A stretch of DNA of 64,000 bases from Acinetobacter lwoffii (GCF_029024105.1 NZ_CP118963.1:1860001-1924000), one strand, 5' to 3'; positions 17,521-27,048 are shown, counted from the stretch's first letter. Program-made: numbers and translations. The notes: generated by a model from the sequence alone, not told the origin.

Positions 17521-18564
17521 ATGTCTTTATTAGAAAATCTCGGAATTAAACACCCTATTTTCTTGGCACCGATGGCAGGTGTCTCTACACCTGAGCTTGC
17601 TGCCGAAGTGTCCAATCAGGGCGGCTTGGGCTCACTGGGTCTGGGGGCCAGCAGTATTGAGGCTGCACGAGAACAGATTTTAAAGACTCAGGAACTGACA
17701 GATTGCCCTTTTCAGGTCAATTTTTTCTGTCATGAGAGTGTGCCTGTAGATGAAGCTGTAGCACAGGCATGGATTGCACAGTTTAAGGATAAATTTGCCG
17801 AATATGGTGCTCAGGCACCGGAGCATTTGGAGTGTATTTATCAAAGTTTTAAAGACAATGATGACTTCCTGAATCTGGTATTGGAAACCAAACCGCGAGC
17901 GGTCAGCTTTCATTTTGGGATTCCACATCCGCATCAGATTCAAGCCTTAAAACAGGCCGGGATTCTGACCATGGTATCTGCCACCAATTATGCCGAAGCC
18001 AAAGCTATTGAGGCAGCCGGAATCGACATTATTATTGCACAGGGTATTGAGGCCGGCGGCCATCGTGGGATTTTTAGCACCAAGTTTGATGCTTCAGTTA
18101 AAACCTCCAATCTGGTGAAGCTAATCAAACAGCATTCTTCCCTGCCGATTGTAGCAGCAGGCGGGATTATGATGGGTGAACAAGCCCGCCAAATGATGGA
18201 TTTCGGCGCAGATGCCGTGCAACTCGGGACTGCATTTGTGCAGTGTAAATCTTCCAATGCCAATGATGCTTATCGTAAAGCCTTATTTTCCAAGCCACTT
18301 ACTCAAGTGAGTGCCAGTATTTCTGGTCGTCCTGCACGCGGCATCATTAACCACTGGCATATTGAAGTGGATACACCCGATCGGCTGGATGTTCCGGCTT
18401 ATCCATATACTTATGATCTGGCCAAGCAATTACATGCTGCTGCTGCCAAACATGGGGATCAAGGTTATGGTGCATTCTGGGCAGGTTCGAACGTGGCACA
18501 GATTCGTGAAATGGAAGCTTCCGATCTGATTAACCAGCTCATACTGGAAATGAAGCATCTTTAA
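17521..18564 (+). CDS. Nitronate monooxygenase (2-nitropropane dioxygenase family)
   Basis: A 347-residue FMN-dependent TIM-barrel enzyme that oxidises propionate-3-nitronate-type toxins. It starts IKHPIFLAPMAGVSTPELAAEV, has the catalytic-His segment GIEAGGHRGIF near residue 178, and the FMN phosphate loop IVAAGGIM followed by GADAVQLGTAF. AAGGAG lies at the right distance upstream of the ATG. Confidence 0.9.
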   Translation: MSLLENLGIKHPIFLAPMAGVSTPELAAEVSNQGGLGSLGLGASSIEAAREQILKTQELTDCPFQVNFFCHESVPVDEAVAQAWIAQFKDKFAEYGAQAPEHLECIYQSFKDNDDFLNLVLETKPRAVSFHFGIPHPHQIQALKQAGILTMVSATNYAEAKAIEAAGIDIIIAQGIEAGGHRGIFSTKFDASVKTSNLVKLIKQHSSLPIVAAGGIMMGEQARQMMDFGADAVQLGTAFVQCKSSNANDAYRKALFSKPLTQVSASISGRPARGIINHWHIEVDTPDRLDVPAYPYTYDLAKQLHAAAAKHGDQGYGAFWAGSNVAQIREMEASDLINQLILEMKHL

Positions 18565-18577
18565 TACTTGAATCATA

Positions 18578-18607
18578 AAAAAACCTCTCCACATGGAGAG
18601 GTTTTTA
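18578..18607. terminator. Bidirectional terminator
   Basis: AAACCTCTCC and GGAGAGGTTT enclose ACAT, with A and T tracts. It lies between convergent genes. Confidence 0.9.
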
Positions 18608-18619
18608 ATTTATCTAGAA

Positions 18620-19297
18620 TTAGCGTGTGACACGATGCCAGGCATCTTTAACTGCAAATTTCGCTTCTTCCCAGTTGAGGCGAGACTCACCTTTTAACTG
18701 TTCCCACTTGGTACGCAGTTCAGGTTCGGCACGGTCAAAATCCGTATCATGCTCATACATCGGACGATTTTCATAACCGACCCGGTAAGCACCGCGATAA
18801 TCACGATCATAATCTAGATCGCCATATGTGCTACGCGTTTCATTGAAATACGGGCGATTATGATACTCATCTCTCCAGTAATTATCTTCTGCTCTCAAAT
18901 GATCTGGATGTCGATAGTTATCTGCCTCAGGCAAGTTCTCTGGGTGCTGGTAATTATCTGCCTGTTTCTCATGATCAGGTGTCGCAATGTCATTACCTGC
19001 AATACCGCCAACAACACCACCGATAATACCACCCACCACTGCACCTGGAGGGCCACCTACCAGACCTGCAACTGCGCCTACCGCAGCTCCACCCAAAGTA
19101 CCGGCACTGGTCGCAGCCAGATTATCCTCACCTTCATTCATGTCTGGAACACGAGGATTATCTTTCACGGGTGTATTCAAATCTGGACGCGCGTTAGTAT
19201 CAGTCGGATTGATATTCAGGCCTTCACTGCGCTCTTGTGACAATTCCGTTGACGTTTTATGGCTAAACTCTGTGACTGGACGATTGGTATTTGTCAT
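18620..19297 (-). CDS. Glycine-zipper protein with DNYxHP repeats
   Basis: The 225-residue hydrophilic protein has no signal peptide. Residues ~62-100 are a Gly/Ala-rich glycine zipper (GGAAVGAVAGLVGGPPGAVV) able to insert in membranes. Then come three imperfect ~12-residue repeats (ADNYQHPENLPE, ADNYRHPDHLRA, EDNYWRDEYHNR) and an Asp/Tyr/Arg-rich stretch. The C-terminal ~30 residues (KWEQLKGESRLNWEEAKFAV) recall CsbD-like stress proteins. A stress-response role is plausible, not shown. Confidence 0.72.
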   Translation of the reverse strand: MTNTNRPVTEFSHKTSTELSQERSEGLNINPTDTNARPDLNTPVKDNPRVPDMNEGEDNLAATSAGTLGGAAVGAVAGLVGGPPGAVVGGIIGGVVGGIAGNDIATPDHEKQADNYQHPENLPEADNYRHPDHLRAEDNYWRDEYHNRPYFNETRSTYGDLDYDRDYRGAYRVGYENRPMYEHDTDFDRAEPELRTKWEQLKGESRLNWEEAKFAVKDAWHRVTR

Positions 19298-19546
19298 TAC
19301 AGATCTCCCTCAATGATGACGATAAACAAGATGGATCACATCTGGTTTATATCTGGATAGATTCATCATAGAGGAAGCTTGAGTAAGCAATGTCCAAGTC
19401 CTGTCCAGTTTAAGTGAACAAACTGTGCTGCTATGTATTAGACAGGCTGAAGTGTAAACAGAATGCAAAAATCAGCCTGCTCAAGATAAAAAAGGTAGGG
19501 ATTTCACACAAAAAATATTACTTGATTCGCTGAATTTTGCCCGCCA

Positions 19547-20572
19547 TTACTTGGTTTCCAGTAAATTCACCTGCTCGACTTGTACATCATTCATGGTTAA
19601 ACCATGTTCTAGCAGTGCATTAAAATAATCCTCTACCACACGATATTGATCAGCCGTATTTTCCACCTGATACATGCTTTGACGAAATTCATTACTAGAA
19701 CGCAGTCCTTTGGTGTACCAGGCAATATGTTTACGGGAAATCCGGCAGCCGGAATACTCGCCATAGAACTCGTATAATTCTGTCAAATGTCCCAATAGAA
19801 CATCTTTCACTTCTGTAATACTCGGTGCATCAAGATGTTGACCGGTTTTCAAATAATGGGCAATTTCACGAAAAATCCAGGGCCGACCTTGTGCTGCACG
19901 ACCAATCATAATTGCGTCTGCACCAGTATAATCCAGCACATATTTGGCTTTTTCCGGACTGTCGATATCACCGTTAGCAATCACGGGAATCTTCAACATT
20001 TCCTTTACGTCTTTGATTAAAGAATAACGCGCGGTATTCAGGTACATATCTTCACGGGTACGGCCATGTAAAGCCAGTGCCGCAATTCCGGCTTGTTCAG
20101 CACGTTTGGCGACCCGTATAATATTTTCCTGGCCGTTCAAATAACCAAGACGGGTTTTTAAGGTCACTGGCACATCAACTGCAGCCACAACTGCATCCAG
20201 AATACGCGCAACTAGATCTTCATCCTGCAATAAAGCAGAACCGGCGAGTCGGTTACAGACCTTTTTGGCTGGGCAGCCCATATTAATATCAACAATTTGC
20301 GCACCATTGGCCACCTGATAACGTGCCGCTTCAGCCAGATCATGGGGATCTGAACCAGCAATCTGCGCTGAAATAGGTGCCAGCTCTCCATCAAAATTGG
20401 CACGATATAAGCTCTTTTTACTCATGCGCAAAGTTTTGTCAGATGTCATCATTTCACTGACAGCATGGCCTGCACCAAAGTATTTGCACAAGGTTCTAAA
20501 CGGACGATCGGTCACACCTGCCATGGGAGCGACAATCAAATTGTTTGACAGTTGATATGGACCAATATACAT
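19547..20572 (-). CDS. dusB: tRNA-dihydrouridine synthase B
   Basis: A 341-residue FMN enzyme reducing uridine in the tRNA D-loop. It starts with LIVAPMAGVTDRPFR, carries the catalytic-Cys motif NMGCPAKKVC near residue 100, and has KTRLGY, ALHGRTREDMY, ANGDI and the FMN motif GADAIMIGRAAQGRPW. In E. coli dusB is followed by fis; here no fis follows. Confidence 0.95.
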   Translation of the reverse strand: MYIGPYQLSNNLIVAPMAGVTDRPFRTLCKYFGAGHAVSEMMTSDKTLRMSKKSLYRANFDGELAPISAQIAGSDPHDLAEAARYQVANGAQIVDINMGCPAKKVCNRLAGSALLQDEDLVARILDAVVAAVDVPVTLKTRLGYLNGQENIIRVAKRAEQAGIAALALHGRTREDMYLNTARYSLIKDVKEMLKIPVIANGDIDSPEKAKYVLDYTGADAIMIGRAAQGRPWIFREIAHYLKTGQHLDAPSITEVKDVLLGHLTELYEFYGEYSGCRISRKHIAWYTKGLRSSNEFRQSMYQVENTADQYRVVEDYFNALLEHGLTMNDVQVEQVNLLETK

Positions 20573-20652
20573 ATAAATTCATCACTTTTTTGATGGGCAT
20601 AGTATACTGCATCTGCCTTATTCGCTCATCTTTTCAATTAATTTACGACACC

Positions 20653-21861
20653 ATGAATAAAACTTTCGCTTCTTGTTTTTCTTTTAAGTCATTGTCTGTA
20701 CTTGTACTTTCTCTGGGTCTTGCCGGTTGTGGCAATGGTTCATGGTGGTCAAAAGATGATGAACCGACACTTGAAGTTGAACATATTCGCAAAGCTATTC
20801 CAAACCGTGTCAACCAACGTGAGTCTTGGGCACAAGATATTTATGACATTACCGAACAGCTCGGCATTCCTCAGACCAAGGAAAATGTTTGTACGATTGT
20901 GGCAGTGGTTGATCAGGAATCTAACTTTGTTGCAGATCCTACTGTTCCGGGTTTGGGTGAAAAGGCGGTTAAGGAAGTCCAAGGTCGCCTTGATGAAAAA
21001 TTCAAAGATAAGCTTGGTCAAGCAATTGGTGGCACAGTTGCAGGATATTTCCAGGAAGTTCTCAAGAACCATCCGAGTCCTGAAGACAACTACTTAAGCC
21101 AGATGCGCCGGGTCAAAACCGAACGTGAACTCGACGAATTATATCGTGAAATATTTGATTATATGTCAAAGCATTATCATGTTAGCGCCCTGACTGGTGC
21201 TGCCAAACTGGTCGGCCAGAATATTGGCGAGAAAATGAATCCAATTACCACCTTGGGTTCAATGCAGGTACATATCAGCTATGCGAAAGAACATAAACGC
21301 CAAGGCGGCAATATCGCAGAGTTACGTACCGATCTCTACAGTCAATATGGCGGTCTGTATTATGGGATTCATCGCCTGATGATGTATCCGGCGGATTATG
21401 ACAAGCCAATTTATCGTTTTGCGGACTATAACTCGGGCATGTATTCCAGTCGAAATGCCGCTTTTCAGAGCATGTTAAATGATTTAACTGAAGCCGAACT
21501 TGATCTGGATGGCGACTTATTGCTCTATACTAAAGATGGCGCGATCCGTTCGCAGAAGAGTCAATCTGAGCGTGAGTTAATCAGTGTTTTTGCCAAAAAT
21601 AATTTTATTATCACTGAACGTCAAATCCGAGCTGATTTAAAGAAAGAAAAAGATAAAGACTTTGAAGATACGATGACTTATCGTGGTGTCAGCAAGCTCT
21701 ATCAGGAAAAAACCGGTAAAGACCCTATTTATGCGATCATGCCTGAAGTGGTTATTTCCGGACCAAAATTAAGTCGTGATTATAATACCAACTGGTTTGC
21801 TACCCGCGTCGATGGTCGATATCAAACATGCATGCGCAAAATCAAAAACCTAAAACTCTAG
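20653..21861 (+). CDS. DUF1615 family lipoprotein
   Basis: The 402-residue protein starts at ATG 20653, where a clean lipoprotein signal begins (lipobox LAGC in VLSLGLAGCGNG). The upstream in-frame extension would overlap dusB and bury the signal. The mature region carries CTIVAVVDQESNF and a following NPITTLGSMQVH-type segment resembling lysozyme-like transglycosylase folds, as noted for DUF1615; activity is unproven. The 3' end overlaps the next gene by 34 bp. Confidence 0.85.
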   Translation: MNKTFASCFSFKSLSVLVLSLGLAGCGNGSWWSKDDEPTLEVEHIRKAIPNRVNQRESWAQDIYDITEQLGIPQTKENVCTIVAVVDQESNFVADPTVPGLGEKAVKEVQGRLDEKFKDKLGQAIGGTVAGYFQEVLKNHPSPEDNYLSQMRRVKTERELDELYREIFDYMSKHYHVSALTGAAKLVGQNIGEKMNPITTLGSMQVHISYAKEHKRQGGNIAELRTDLYSQYGGLYYGIHRLMMYPADYDKPIYRFADYNSGMYSSRNAAFQSMLNDLTEAELDLDGDLLLYTKDGAIRSQKSQSERELISVFAKNNFIITERQIRADLKKEKDKDFEDTMTYRGVSKLYQEKTGKDPIYAIMPEVVISGPKLSRDYNTNWFATRVDGRYQTCMRKIKNLKL

Positions 21862-22481
21862 TCTTATTCGATTTTGATGGAACCCTGTATCTGCATGACA
21901 GTTTTACTGGGTTCATTTTCTACGCCTTGAGAAAACGGCATATTGTGAAACGCGGCCTGCAAATTCTGCCGTGGATTCAGGCTTATTATTTAAAACTGTA
22001 TCCAGCACACCACATGCGTCCCAAGTTGTACGTCAGCATGTTTAAAGACAGTGATGCAGAGGAAATTCTGCATTTGGCTCAAGACTATGCACAACAATTG
22101 ATGCTTAAGTTAAATCCGAAATTACTAGAACAGCTTAGGCAACATCAAGAATTAGACCATAAAGTGGTGCTAGTTTCCGCATCTCTGGATTTATATTTAA
22201 AACCGGTCTGCAGCTATTTAAATATCGATTTAATCTGTAGCGAAGTTGAAATCAAAGCTGGGAAAATGACAGGGTTTTATCAAACCCCTGACTGTAGTAA
22301 CACACAAAAGAAAATTAGAATTCTAGAAAAATATAATCTGGATAATTATGCGGAAATTTATGCTTATGGGAATAGTGAGGAGGATGAAGAAATGTTGAGT
22401 CTAGCGCATCAACGTTATCTCGAAGGGCATGATAAACAGCTTCCAAAAATTAATATTTTATCTAATTCGATGCCATATTAG
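21828..22481 (+). CDS. HAD-family (subfamily IB) phosphatase
   Basis: A 217-residue protein. Motif I is LFDFDGTLY (nucleophile Asp), motif II is VLVSASLDLY, and motif III/IV is YAYGNSEEDEEMLSLA. It resembles SerB-like HAD-IB enzymes with a helical cap acting on small phosphates. Its start lies inside the DUF1615 gene in another frame, implying coupled translation. Confidence 0.88.
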   Translation: MHAQNQKPKTLVLFDFDGTLYLHDSFTGFIFYALRKRHIVKRGLQILPWIQAYYLKLYPAHHMRPKLYVSMFKDSDAEEILHLAQDYAQQLMLKLNPKLLEQLRQHQELDHKVVLVSASLDLYLKPVCSYLNIDLICSEVEIKAGKMTGFYQTPDCSNTQKKIRILEKYNLDNYAEIYAYGNSEEDEEMLSLAHQRYLEGHDKQLPKINILSNSMPY

Positions 22482-22628
22482 TCCTTTCTATTTTATCTGG
22501 CTGATCTACTAAACACCTTTAGACAATACTATAAATGGCAGATTAACTTTTTTACTTTATGCCTTGAAATCATATTAAATAGCTTCGCAATCAGGACTTC
22601 TACTTCCTGAAGTATTAGCCTCTTAAAT

Positions 22629-22660
22629 AAAAAAACCACTTCATTTGAAGTGGTTTTTTT
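22629..22660. terminator. Bidirectional terminator
   Basis: CCACTTCA and TGAAGTGG arms with flanking A and T tracts. It lies 15 bp from the desaturase stop on the minus strand. Confidence 0.9.
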
Positions 22661-22674
22661 AGCTTTAAGAAAAA

Positions 22675-23769
22675 TTATTTCTTAAACGGAAATGCATATT
22701 TCACAATACGTTTAATTACACTGCCGTACTGCTTAACCAGACTGGCATTGTTATAGTTCAAACCATATTTTTCACAAACAGCCTGAACTTTCGGTGCCAT
22801 TTGACGATAGCGACGTGCAGGTACATCAGGATACAAATGATGTTCAATCTGATGACTTAAATGACCCGTCAAGATATGAAACGCTTCAGAACCGGTCAGG
22901 TTAGATGAACCACGGATCTGACGCATATACCAGTGACCACGACTTTCATTTTGAAGTACCGATTTTGGGAACACTTCGACATCTTTGGTAAAGTGACCAC
23001 AAAAAATAATACTAAAGGTCCAGATATTACGCAGACCATTGGCCACCATATTACCGGTCAAAACCGGTAAAGCCGCAGGACCTGCTATCAATGGAAAGAA
23101 TACATAATCCTTAAACAACTGTTTACCAATTTTGCTCTGCATTGGACGCCATTCTTCTTTGGTCTGCTCTTTGCTTTTGCGACCTTTGAAGTATTTACCC
23201 AATTCAAGATTCTGAATCGCAACACCCCACTGGAACAATAAACAGAATGGCACTGCATAAATCGGTTGCAATAAATAACCCGGTTTCCAGCGCTGTTCCG
23301 GGAACAAGCGTAATAGACCATAACCGATATCATCATCCATACCCTTAATATTGGTATAAGTATGATGCTTAAAGTTATGGGTTTGACGCCAGTTGTCTGA
23401 AGTCCCTACAATATCCCATTCATAAGTCTGACCATTGAGTTTAGGATCATTCATCCAGTCATATTGACCATGCATGACGTTATGACCCAACTCCATGTTT
23501 TCCATGATTTTGGCAAAGCCTAATAGACCTGTGCCTAGCAACCATGCTGGCGGGAACCAGCCTGCAAACAATAAGGCGCGACCGGCAATCGATGAGTAAC
23601 GAATGGTTGAATAGACACGACGGATATATTTCGCATCTTTTTCACCTAGATCATCTAGCACTTCTTGCTTAATCGCATCGAGCTCACGTGCAAGTTCATC
23701 AAGTTCAAACTGGGTTAATTCACGGTTTTTAGGATTTTTAAAATACTGTAATTTTACTGGCATATTCAT
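22675..23769 (-). CDS. Acyl-lipid/acyl-CoA desaturase
   Basis: A 364-residue membrane di-iron desaturase. The histidine boxes are HNVMH near residue 96, HNFKHHTYTN near 130 and HQIEHHLYP near 307. Two hydrophobic blocks lie around 60-90 and 215-250. It is 14 bp downstream of a ferredoxin-reductase gene on the same strand, which should deliver electrons. The pair resembles the DesB/DesC- and Rv3229c/Rv3230c-type systems that adjust membrane unsaturation. A TetR/FabR-type gene faces the operon. Confidence 0.92.
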   Translation of the reverse strand: MNMPVKLQYFKNPKNRELTQFELDELARELDAIKQEVLDDLGEKDAKYIRRVYSTIRYSSIAGRALLFAGWFPPAWLLGTGLLGFAKIMENMELGHNVMHGQYDWMNDPKLNGQTYEWDIVGTSDNWRQTHNFKHHTYTNIKGMDDDIGYGLLRLFPEQRWKPGYLLQPIYAVPFCLLFQWGVAIQNLELGKYFKGRKSKEQTKEEWRPMQSKIGKQLFKDYVFFPLIAGPAALPVLTGNMVANGLRNIWTFSIIFCGHFTKDVEVFPKSVLQNESRGHWYMRQIRGSSNLTGSEAFHILTGHLSHQIEHHLYPDVPARRYRQMAPKVQAVCEKYGLNYNNASLVKQYGSVIKRIVKYAFPFKK

Positions 23770-23783
23770 AAGATAAAACTCGC

Positions 23784-24860
23784 TTATAAGTCGATGACAA
23801 GGTCAGTCTGCGCTGAGTTAATACAAATTTTGAGCAGGTTGCCGGGTTCGGTATTTTGTGCACCGTTGACCAAATTCTTGGTCGAACCTTCTACTTTATT
23901 GCAGGCACATTTATTACAAATGCCCATACGGCAACCATGGGTCGGTTTAATATTTTGCTGTTCCAGGCTCACTAGAATGGATTGGCCTTTTGGAATGCTG
24001 ACAATTTTTTTCGACTGGGTCAGGGTGACATTAATAAAGCCGGTATCCGATAGATCCGCCAAACTCATGCTAAAGGCTTCACCTTTAAACTGTTTTGCCT
24101 GAGCAAAAAGCTGTTCTGCTTTAGATACAAAACCTGAAGGACCACAGCAATATACGATGCTATTTTCCAGATTTTGCAGATCTGTCAGATAGGTTTCATC
24201 CAGACGTGCAGCAGCTGGCTGTTCTTGAGTGGCATACACATGAAATGAGAAATTTGCATGTTTCTGAGCAAGCTCTTCAAACCGTGCTTTAAATGCGGCA
24301 TCCTGATCTTTTTTAACCCAGTACCAGAGAGTGACCGGTGCAGATAGTTCACCTTTTTTGCTCAAGCTTTCCAGCATACTGAGCATTGGGGTAATACCAC
24401 TCCCTGCTGCAAGCAAGATCAATGGACTCGTCTGCACAGGCAAGGTCATATCACCATAAGGCTGACCAAATTCGATCACATCACCTACTTGTGCCTGTTC
24501 TGCCAACCAGGTACTGACTTTACCGGCATTGACTTTTTTCACGGTCAATAAAACATGTTGCGCATCTACACGGGTCAAACTATAGCTACGTTCATAACGG
24601 ATGCCGTTTACCACCACATAGACCGGATGATGCTGCCCTGCTTCACCAAACTTAAATAAGCGATTCACTTGAATTTTCAGACTCAGCATATCCTGTGCTG
24701 CATTTTCTATATGCACGATCTTGCCTAATGGCTGATTCAACGACCATACAGGATTGAGTTTCTGAATCCAGAAATTAATTGCATGCTGATCAACTACACT
24801 ATCAGACAGTGCATTCAATGGCATTTTAAGTTTTTGCAGTACATGCATCGTTTGTGACAT
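23784..24860 (-). CDS. Ferredoxin-NADP reductase with C-terminal [2Fe-2S] domain
   Basis: The 358-residue electron-transfer protein has an FAD-binding barrel with RYERSYSLT near residue 88, an NAD(P)-binding domain (AAGSGITPMLSML) and a plant-type ferredoxin domain CRMGICNKCAC plus a later Cys (LKICIN). It probably feeds the downstream desaturase. ATG 24860 is used; a GTG three bases earlier and an ATG at 24848 are alternatives, since the Shine-Dalgarno is weak. Confidence 0.9.
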   Translation of the reverse strand: MSQTMHVLQKLKMPLNALSDSVVDQHAINFWIQKLNPVWSLNQPLGKIVHIENAAQDMLSLKIQVNRLFKFGEAGQHHPVYVVVNGIRYERSYSLTRVDAQHVLLTVKKVNAGKVSTWLAEQAQVGDVIEFGQPYGDMTLPVQTSPLILLAAGSGITPMLSMLESLSKKGELSAPVTLWYWVKKDQDAAFKARFEELAQKHANFSFHVYATQEQPAAARLDETYLTDLQNLENSIVYCCGPSGFVSKAEQLFAQAKQFKGEAFSMSLADLSDTGFINVTLTQSKKIVSIPKGQSILVSLEQQNIKPTHGCRMGICNKCACNKVEGSTKNLVNGAQNTEPGNLLKICINSAQTDLVIDL

Positions 24861-24878
24861 CACCTTGGGTTTTTAATT

Positions 24879-24911
24879 ATTATACACATGTATATATATT
24901 TGTATATACAA
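24879..24911. promoter_or_regulatory. Two dyad repeats in the desaturase/TetR divergent promoter, probable operators
   Basis: The first dyad TATACA-CA-TGTATA is at 24881-24894, overlapping a minus-strand -10 box TATAAT (24879-24884). The second is a perfect 12-bp palindrome TTGTATATACAA at 24900-24911. Both share a TGTATA half site. A plus-strand promoter for the regulator is TTCACA (24931-24936), 17 bp, TATAAT (24954-24959). The position fits autoregulated repression of the reductase-desaturase operon by the TetR-type protein. Confidence 0.6.
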
Positions 24912-24973
24912 CCGTATTGTTTCTAATCATTTCACAAGCTTGACTGGCTCGGTTATAATAAAATGATTCATGC

Positions 24974-25681
24974 ATGAACCTATCGATGAACGAGCCTTCA
25001 ATGAAAATAAGCAGTGACGCATCTTTATTACAATCGAAAAGCATTGATGAGCCGATTATCGTACGGAGTGTCGGTCGCAAGGCCACCATTACCAAGGAAG
25101 AACTGTTTCAGGCTGCGTTGAATCTGATTGGGCCACAAAAAAGTATTTCCTCTTTAAGTCTACGTGAAGTCGCGCGTGAAGCTGGTATTGCACCGAACAG
25201 CTTCTATCGTCATTTTAAAGATATTGATGAACTGGCCATTGAGCTGATTGATCGTGCCGGGATTGTATTGCGTCAGATTTTGCATGAAGCACGTCTGCAA
25301 GCTTCTCGCCAGAACAGCATTATCCGCAGTTCTGTAGAAGTCTTTATTGCCCAGCTGGATGCCGATGAAGGCAATCTGAGCCTGTTATTACGTGAAGGCT
25401 ATACCGGTTCCAAATCTTATAAACAGGCGGTGGAACGCCAATTAAATTATTTTCAGCAGGAACTTCAGGAAGATTTAATTCGTCTGGAACGCCTAAACAA
25501 TAAGAAGTTATTTCATCCCGATATTGCAGCCAAAGCCATTACCCAACTGGTCTTCAACATGGGTGCTAATGTGATTGATATGCCTGCCGAAGACCGCAAA
25601 GAAATTGCCGAACAGACCATGATCATGATCCGGATGATCCTTGAAGGTGCACGTCATCTGGAAGATTCTCAGCTGCGCTAA
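24974..25681 (+). CDS. TetR-family regulator, FabR/DesT-like
   Basis: A 235-residue protein. The helix-turn-helix lies around residues 68-90 (LREVAREAGIAPNSFYRHFKDIDEL), nearly the FabR/DesT signature, preceded by GRKATITKEELFQAALNLIG. The C-terminal domain would bind acyl-CoA or acyl-ACP. It is divergent from the reductase-desaturase operon with two dyads between them. Start codons at 24986 and 25001 are also possible. E. coli FabR and Pseudomonas DesT control unsaturated fatty acid supply. Confidence 0.9.
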   Translation: MNLSMNEPSMKISSDASLLQSKSIDEPIIVRSVGRKATITKEELFQAALNLIGPQKSISSLSLREVAREAGIAPNSFYRHFKDIDELAIELIDRAGIVLRQILHEARLQASRQNSIIRSSVEVFIAQLDADEGNLSLLLREGYTGSKSYKQAVERQLNYFQQELQEDLIRLERLNNKKLFHPDIAAKAITQLVFNMGANVIDMPAEDRKEIAEQTMIMIRMILEGARHLEDSQLR

Positions 25682-25705
25682 TTTTCCGATTTGCATGAAC
25701 TAGTA

Positions 25706-25736
25706 TAAAAAGAGACGTAATCAGCGTCTCTTTTTT
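25706..25736. terminator. Bidirectional terminator
   Basis: AGAGACG and CGTCTCT arms with flanking A and T tracts, between convergent genes. Confidence 0.88.
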
Positions 25737-25743
25737 ATGATGA

Positions 25744-26544
25744 TTACAAAAGTGCGAGTTGAGCTTTGACTGCCTTTGCAGTGGCTTCCGGATACTCAAG
25801 CGGGAACATATGCCCGCCCTCGACCACAGAATAATTAATCCGATAAATCTTGTGCATCCCTTGTGGCAACCCCTGCTGATAAAACTGGCTTTGCTCTGCA
25901 GTCATCAGATGCATCGGCACTTCAGGCGGTCGGCGTGGCGTTCTCCACCACCAGGCTGGCACAGTCCGGAAGATTTCCGCTTCTATCTGTTTTGGAATAG
26001 TTAACGTCACCCCACCACGTTCAGGTTCTGGCTGAATGCCGCTCTCGATATAATCAGCAAAACACTGCTCATCGAAATTTTTAAATAAGCGGTTAAACCG
26101 GAGTGCTTCAATAGCGACCTGTTTTGATGACCAATAATCTTTGCGTTTTAGCGTAATTCCTGCGGGTGTATAACGATCGACACTTTTTAGATTCAGCTTT
26201 TTGATCAGTTCAAACATGGCGCTGTTTTTTCCAATCACAAATGGTGGATCCATAATGATCAGCTTGGAAAACAGTTCGGGACGTCGATACGCCGCCATAA
26301 GGGTCACCAGACCACCAAAGGAATGTCCTAAGCCAATCACTTGCTGCTGAGGAAACTGCTGCTCGATATCTGCAATGACTTCATCGACCAGATAAGGCCA
26401 GTCTCGCGTAATTGGATATTGTGGGTTCATGCCGATAAAGGGAATCGCTTTGACCTCATAGTCTTGCTGAAAACAGTCCAGAAACTTCCGATAAGTTGCC
26501 GAAGGGATACCATTGGCATGGGTAAAATGTAAGGCTTGCTTCAT
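25744..26544 (-). CDS. Alpha/beta hydrolase
   Basis: A 266-residue hydrolase. The nucleophile elbow is GLGHSFGG (Ser near 95), the oxyanion segment is HFTHANGIPS near the N-terminus, and the C-terminal catalytic His is in VEGGHMFPLEYP. Substrate unknown. Confidence 0.88.
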   Translation of the reverse strand: MKQALHFTHANGIPSATYRKFLDCFQQDYEVKAIPFIGMNPQYPITRDWPYLVDEVIADIEQQFPQQQVIGLGHSFGGLVTLMAAYRRPELFSKLIIMDPPFVIGKNSAMFELIKKLNLKSVDRYTPAGITLKRKDYWSSKQVAIEALRFNRLFKNFDEQCFADYIESGIQPEPERGGVTLTIPKQIEAEIFRTVPAWWWRTPRRPPEVPMHLMTAEQSQFYQQGLPQGMHKIYRINYSVVEGGHMFPLEYPEATAKAVKAQLALL

Positions 26545-26679
26545 TATTTTTAAACGCAGTGCGTATTCATCCTGAAATCGTAAGATGAGCTTACCGCTTT
26601 AAAGATTTATTCGGCAGCGCAAAAATGCTCAAAGCATGACCTCAAAGTCATTTCTCTGTATTCCTTCAGAATTTAAAGT

Positions 26680-26946
26680 CTATTTCTGCGATACAGTCAA
26701 ATGTTGCATCGGTAGAAAAGTCGCGCCGCAACTGGCCTTATCCCCCGCGATGACCACTGCCCGTCCTTTGACAGTAATAGACAAATTGCTGGAAATTGCG
26801 GTGACCATAGTCTGGCATTTGGGACAATAATGCTTCATGCCATTTAAATGTACGGCAATACCATTGATCAAAAAAGAGAGTTCGCATTCAGTCACCATGC
26901 CGCCATGACTGGTCTTTGTGCCAAGGGTAATCAGTGCTTTTGACAT
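26680..26946 (-). CDS. PAAR-domain protein
   Basis: An 88-residue protein with two PAAR-type repeats: LGTKTSHGGMVTE at the N-terminus and GRAVVIAGDKASCGATF at the C-terminus. His and Cys residues (HYCPKC, SCG) are likely zinc ligands. PAAR proteins cap the VgrG spike of type VI secretion systems. No vgrG, effector or immunity gene is adjacent, so this is an orphan tip protein. Confidence 0.83.
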   Translation of the reverse strand: MSKALITLGTKTSHGGMVTECELSFLINGIAVHLNGMKHYCPKCQTMVTAISSNLSITVKGRAVVIAGDKASCGATFLPMQHLTVSQK

Positions 26947-27048
26947 ACTTTGTCATTCTTATTATTCAGTAGCCTAATTTTAAACAGGAGGAAAATAACA
27001 GACCAGCATTCTCCGACCAAAAAAATAATAAACCCGGATTTTGCCTAT

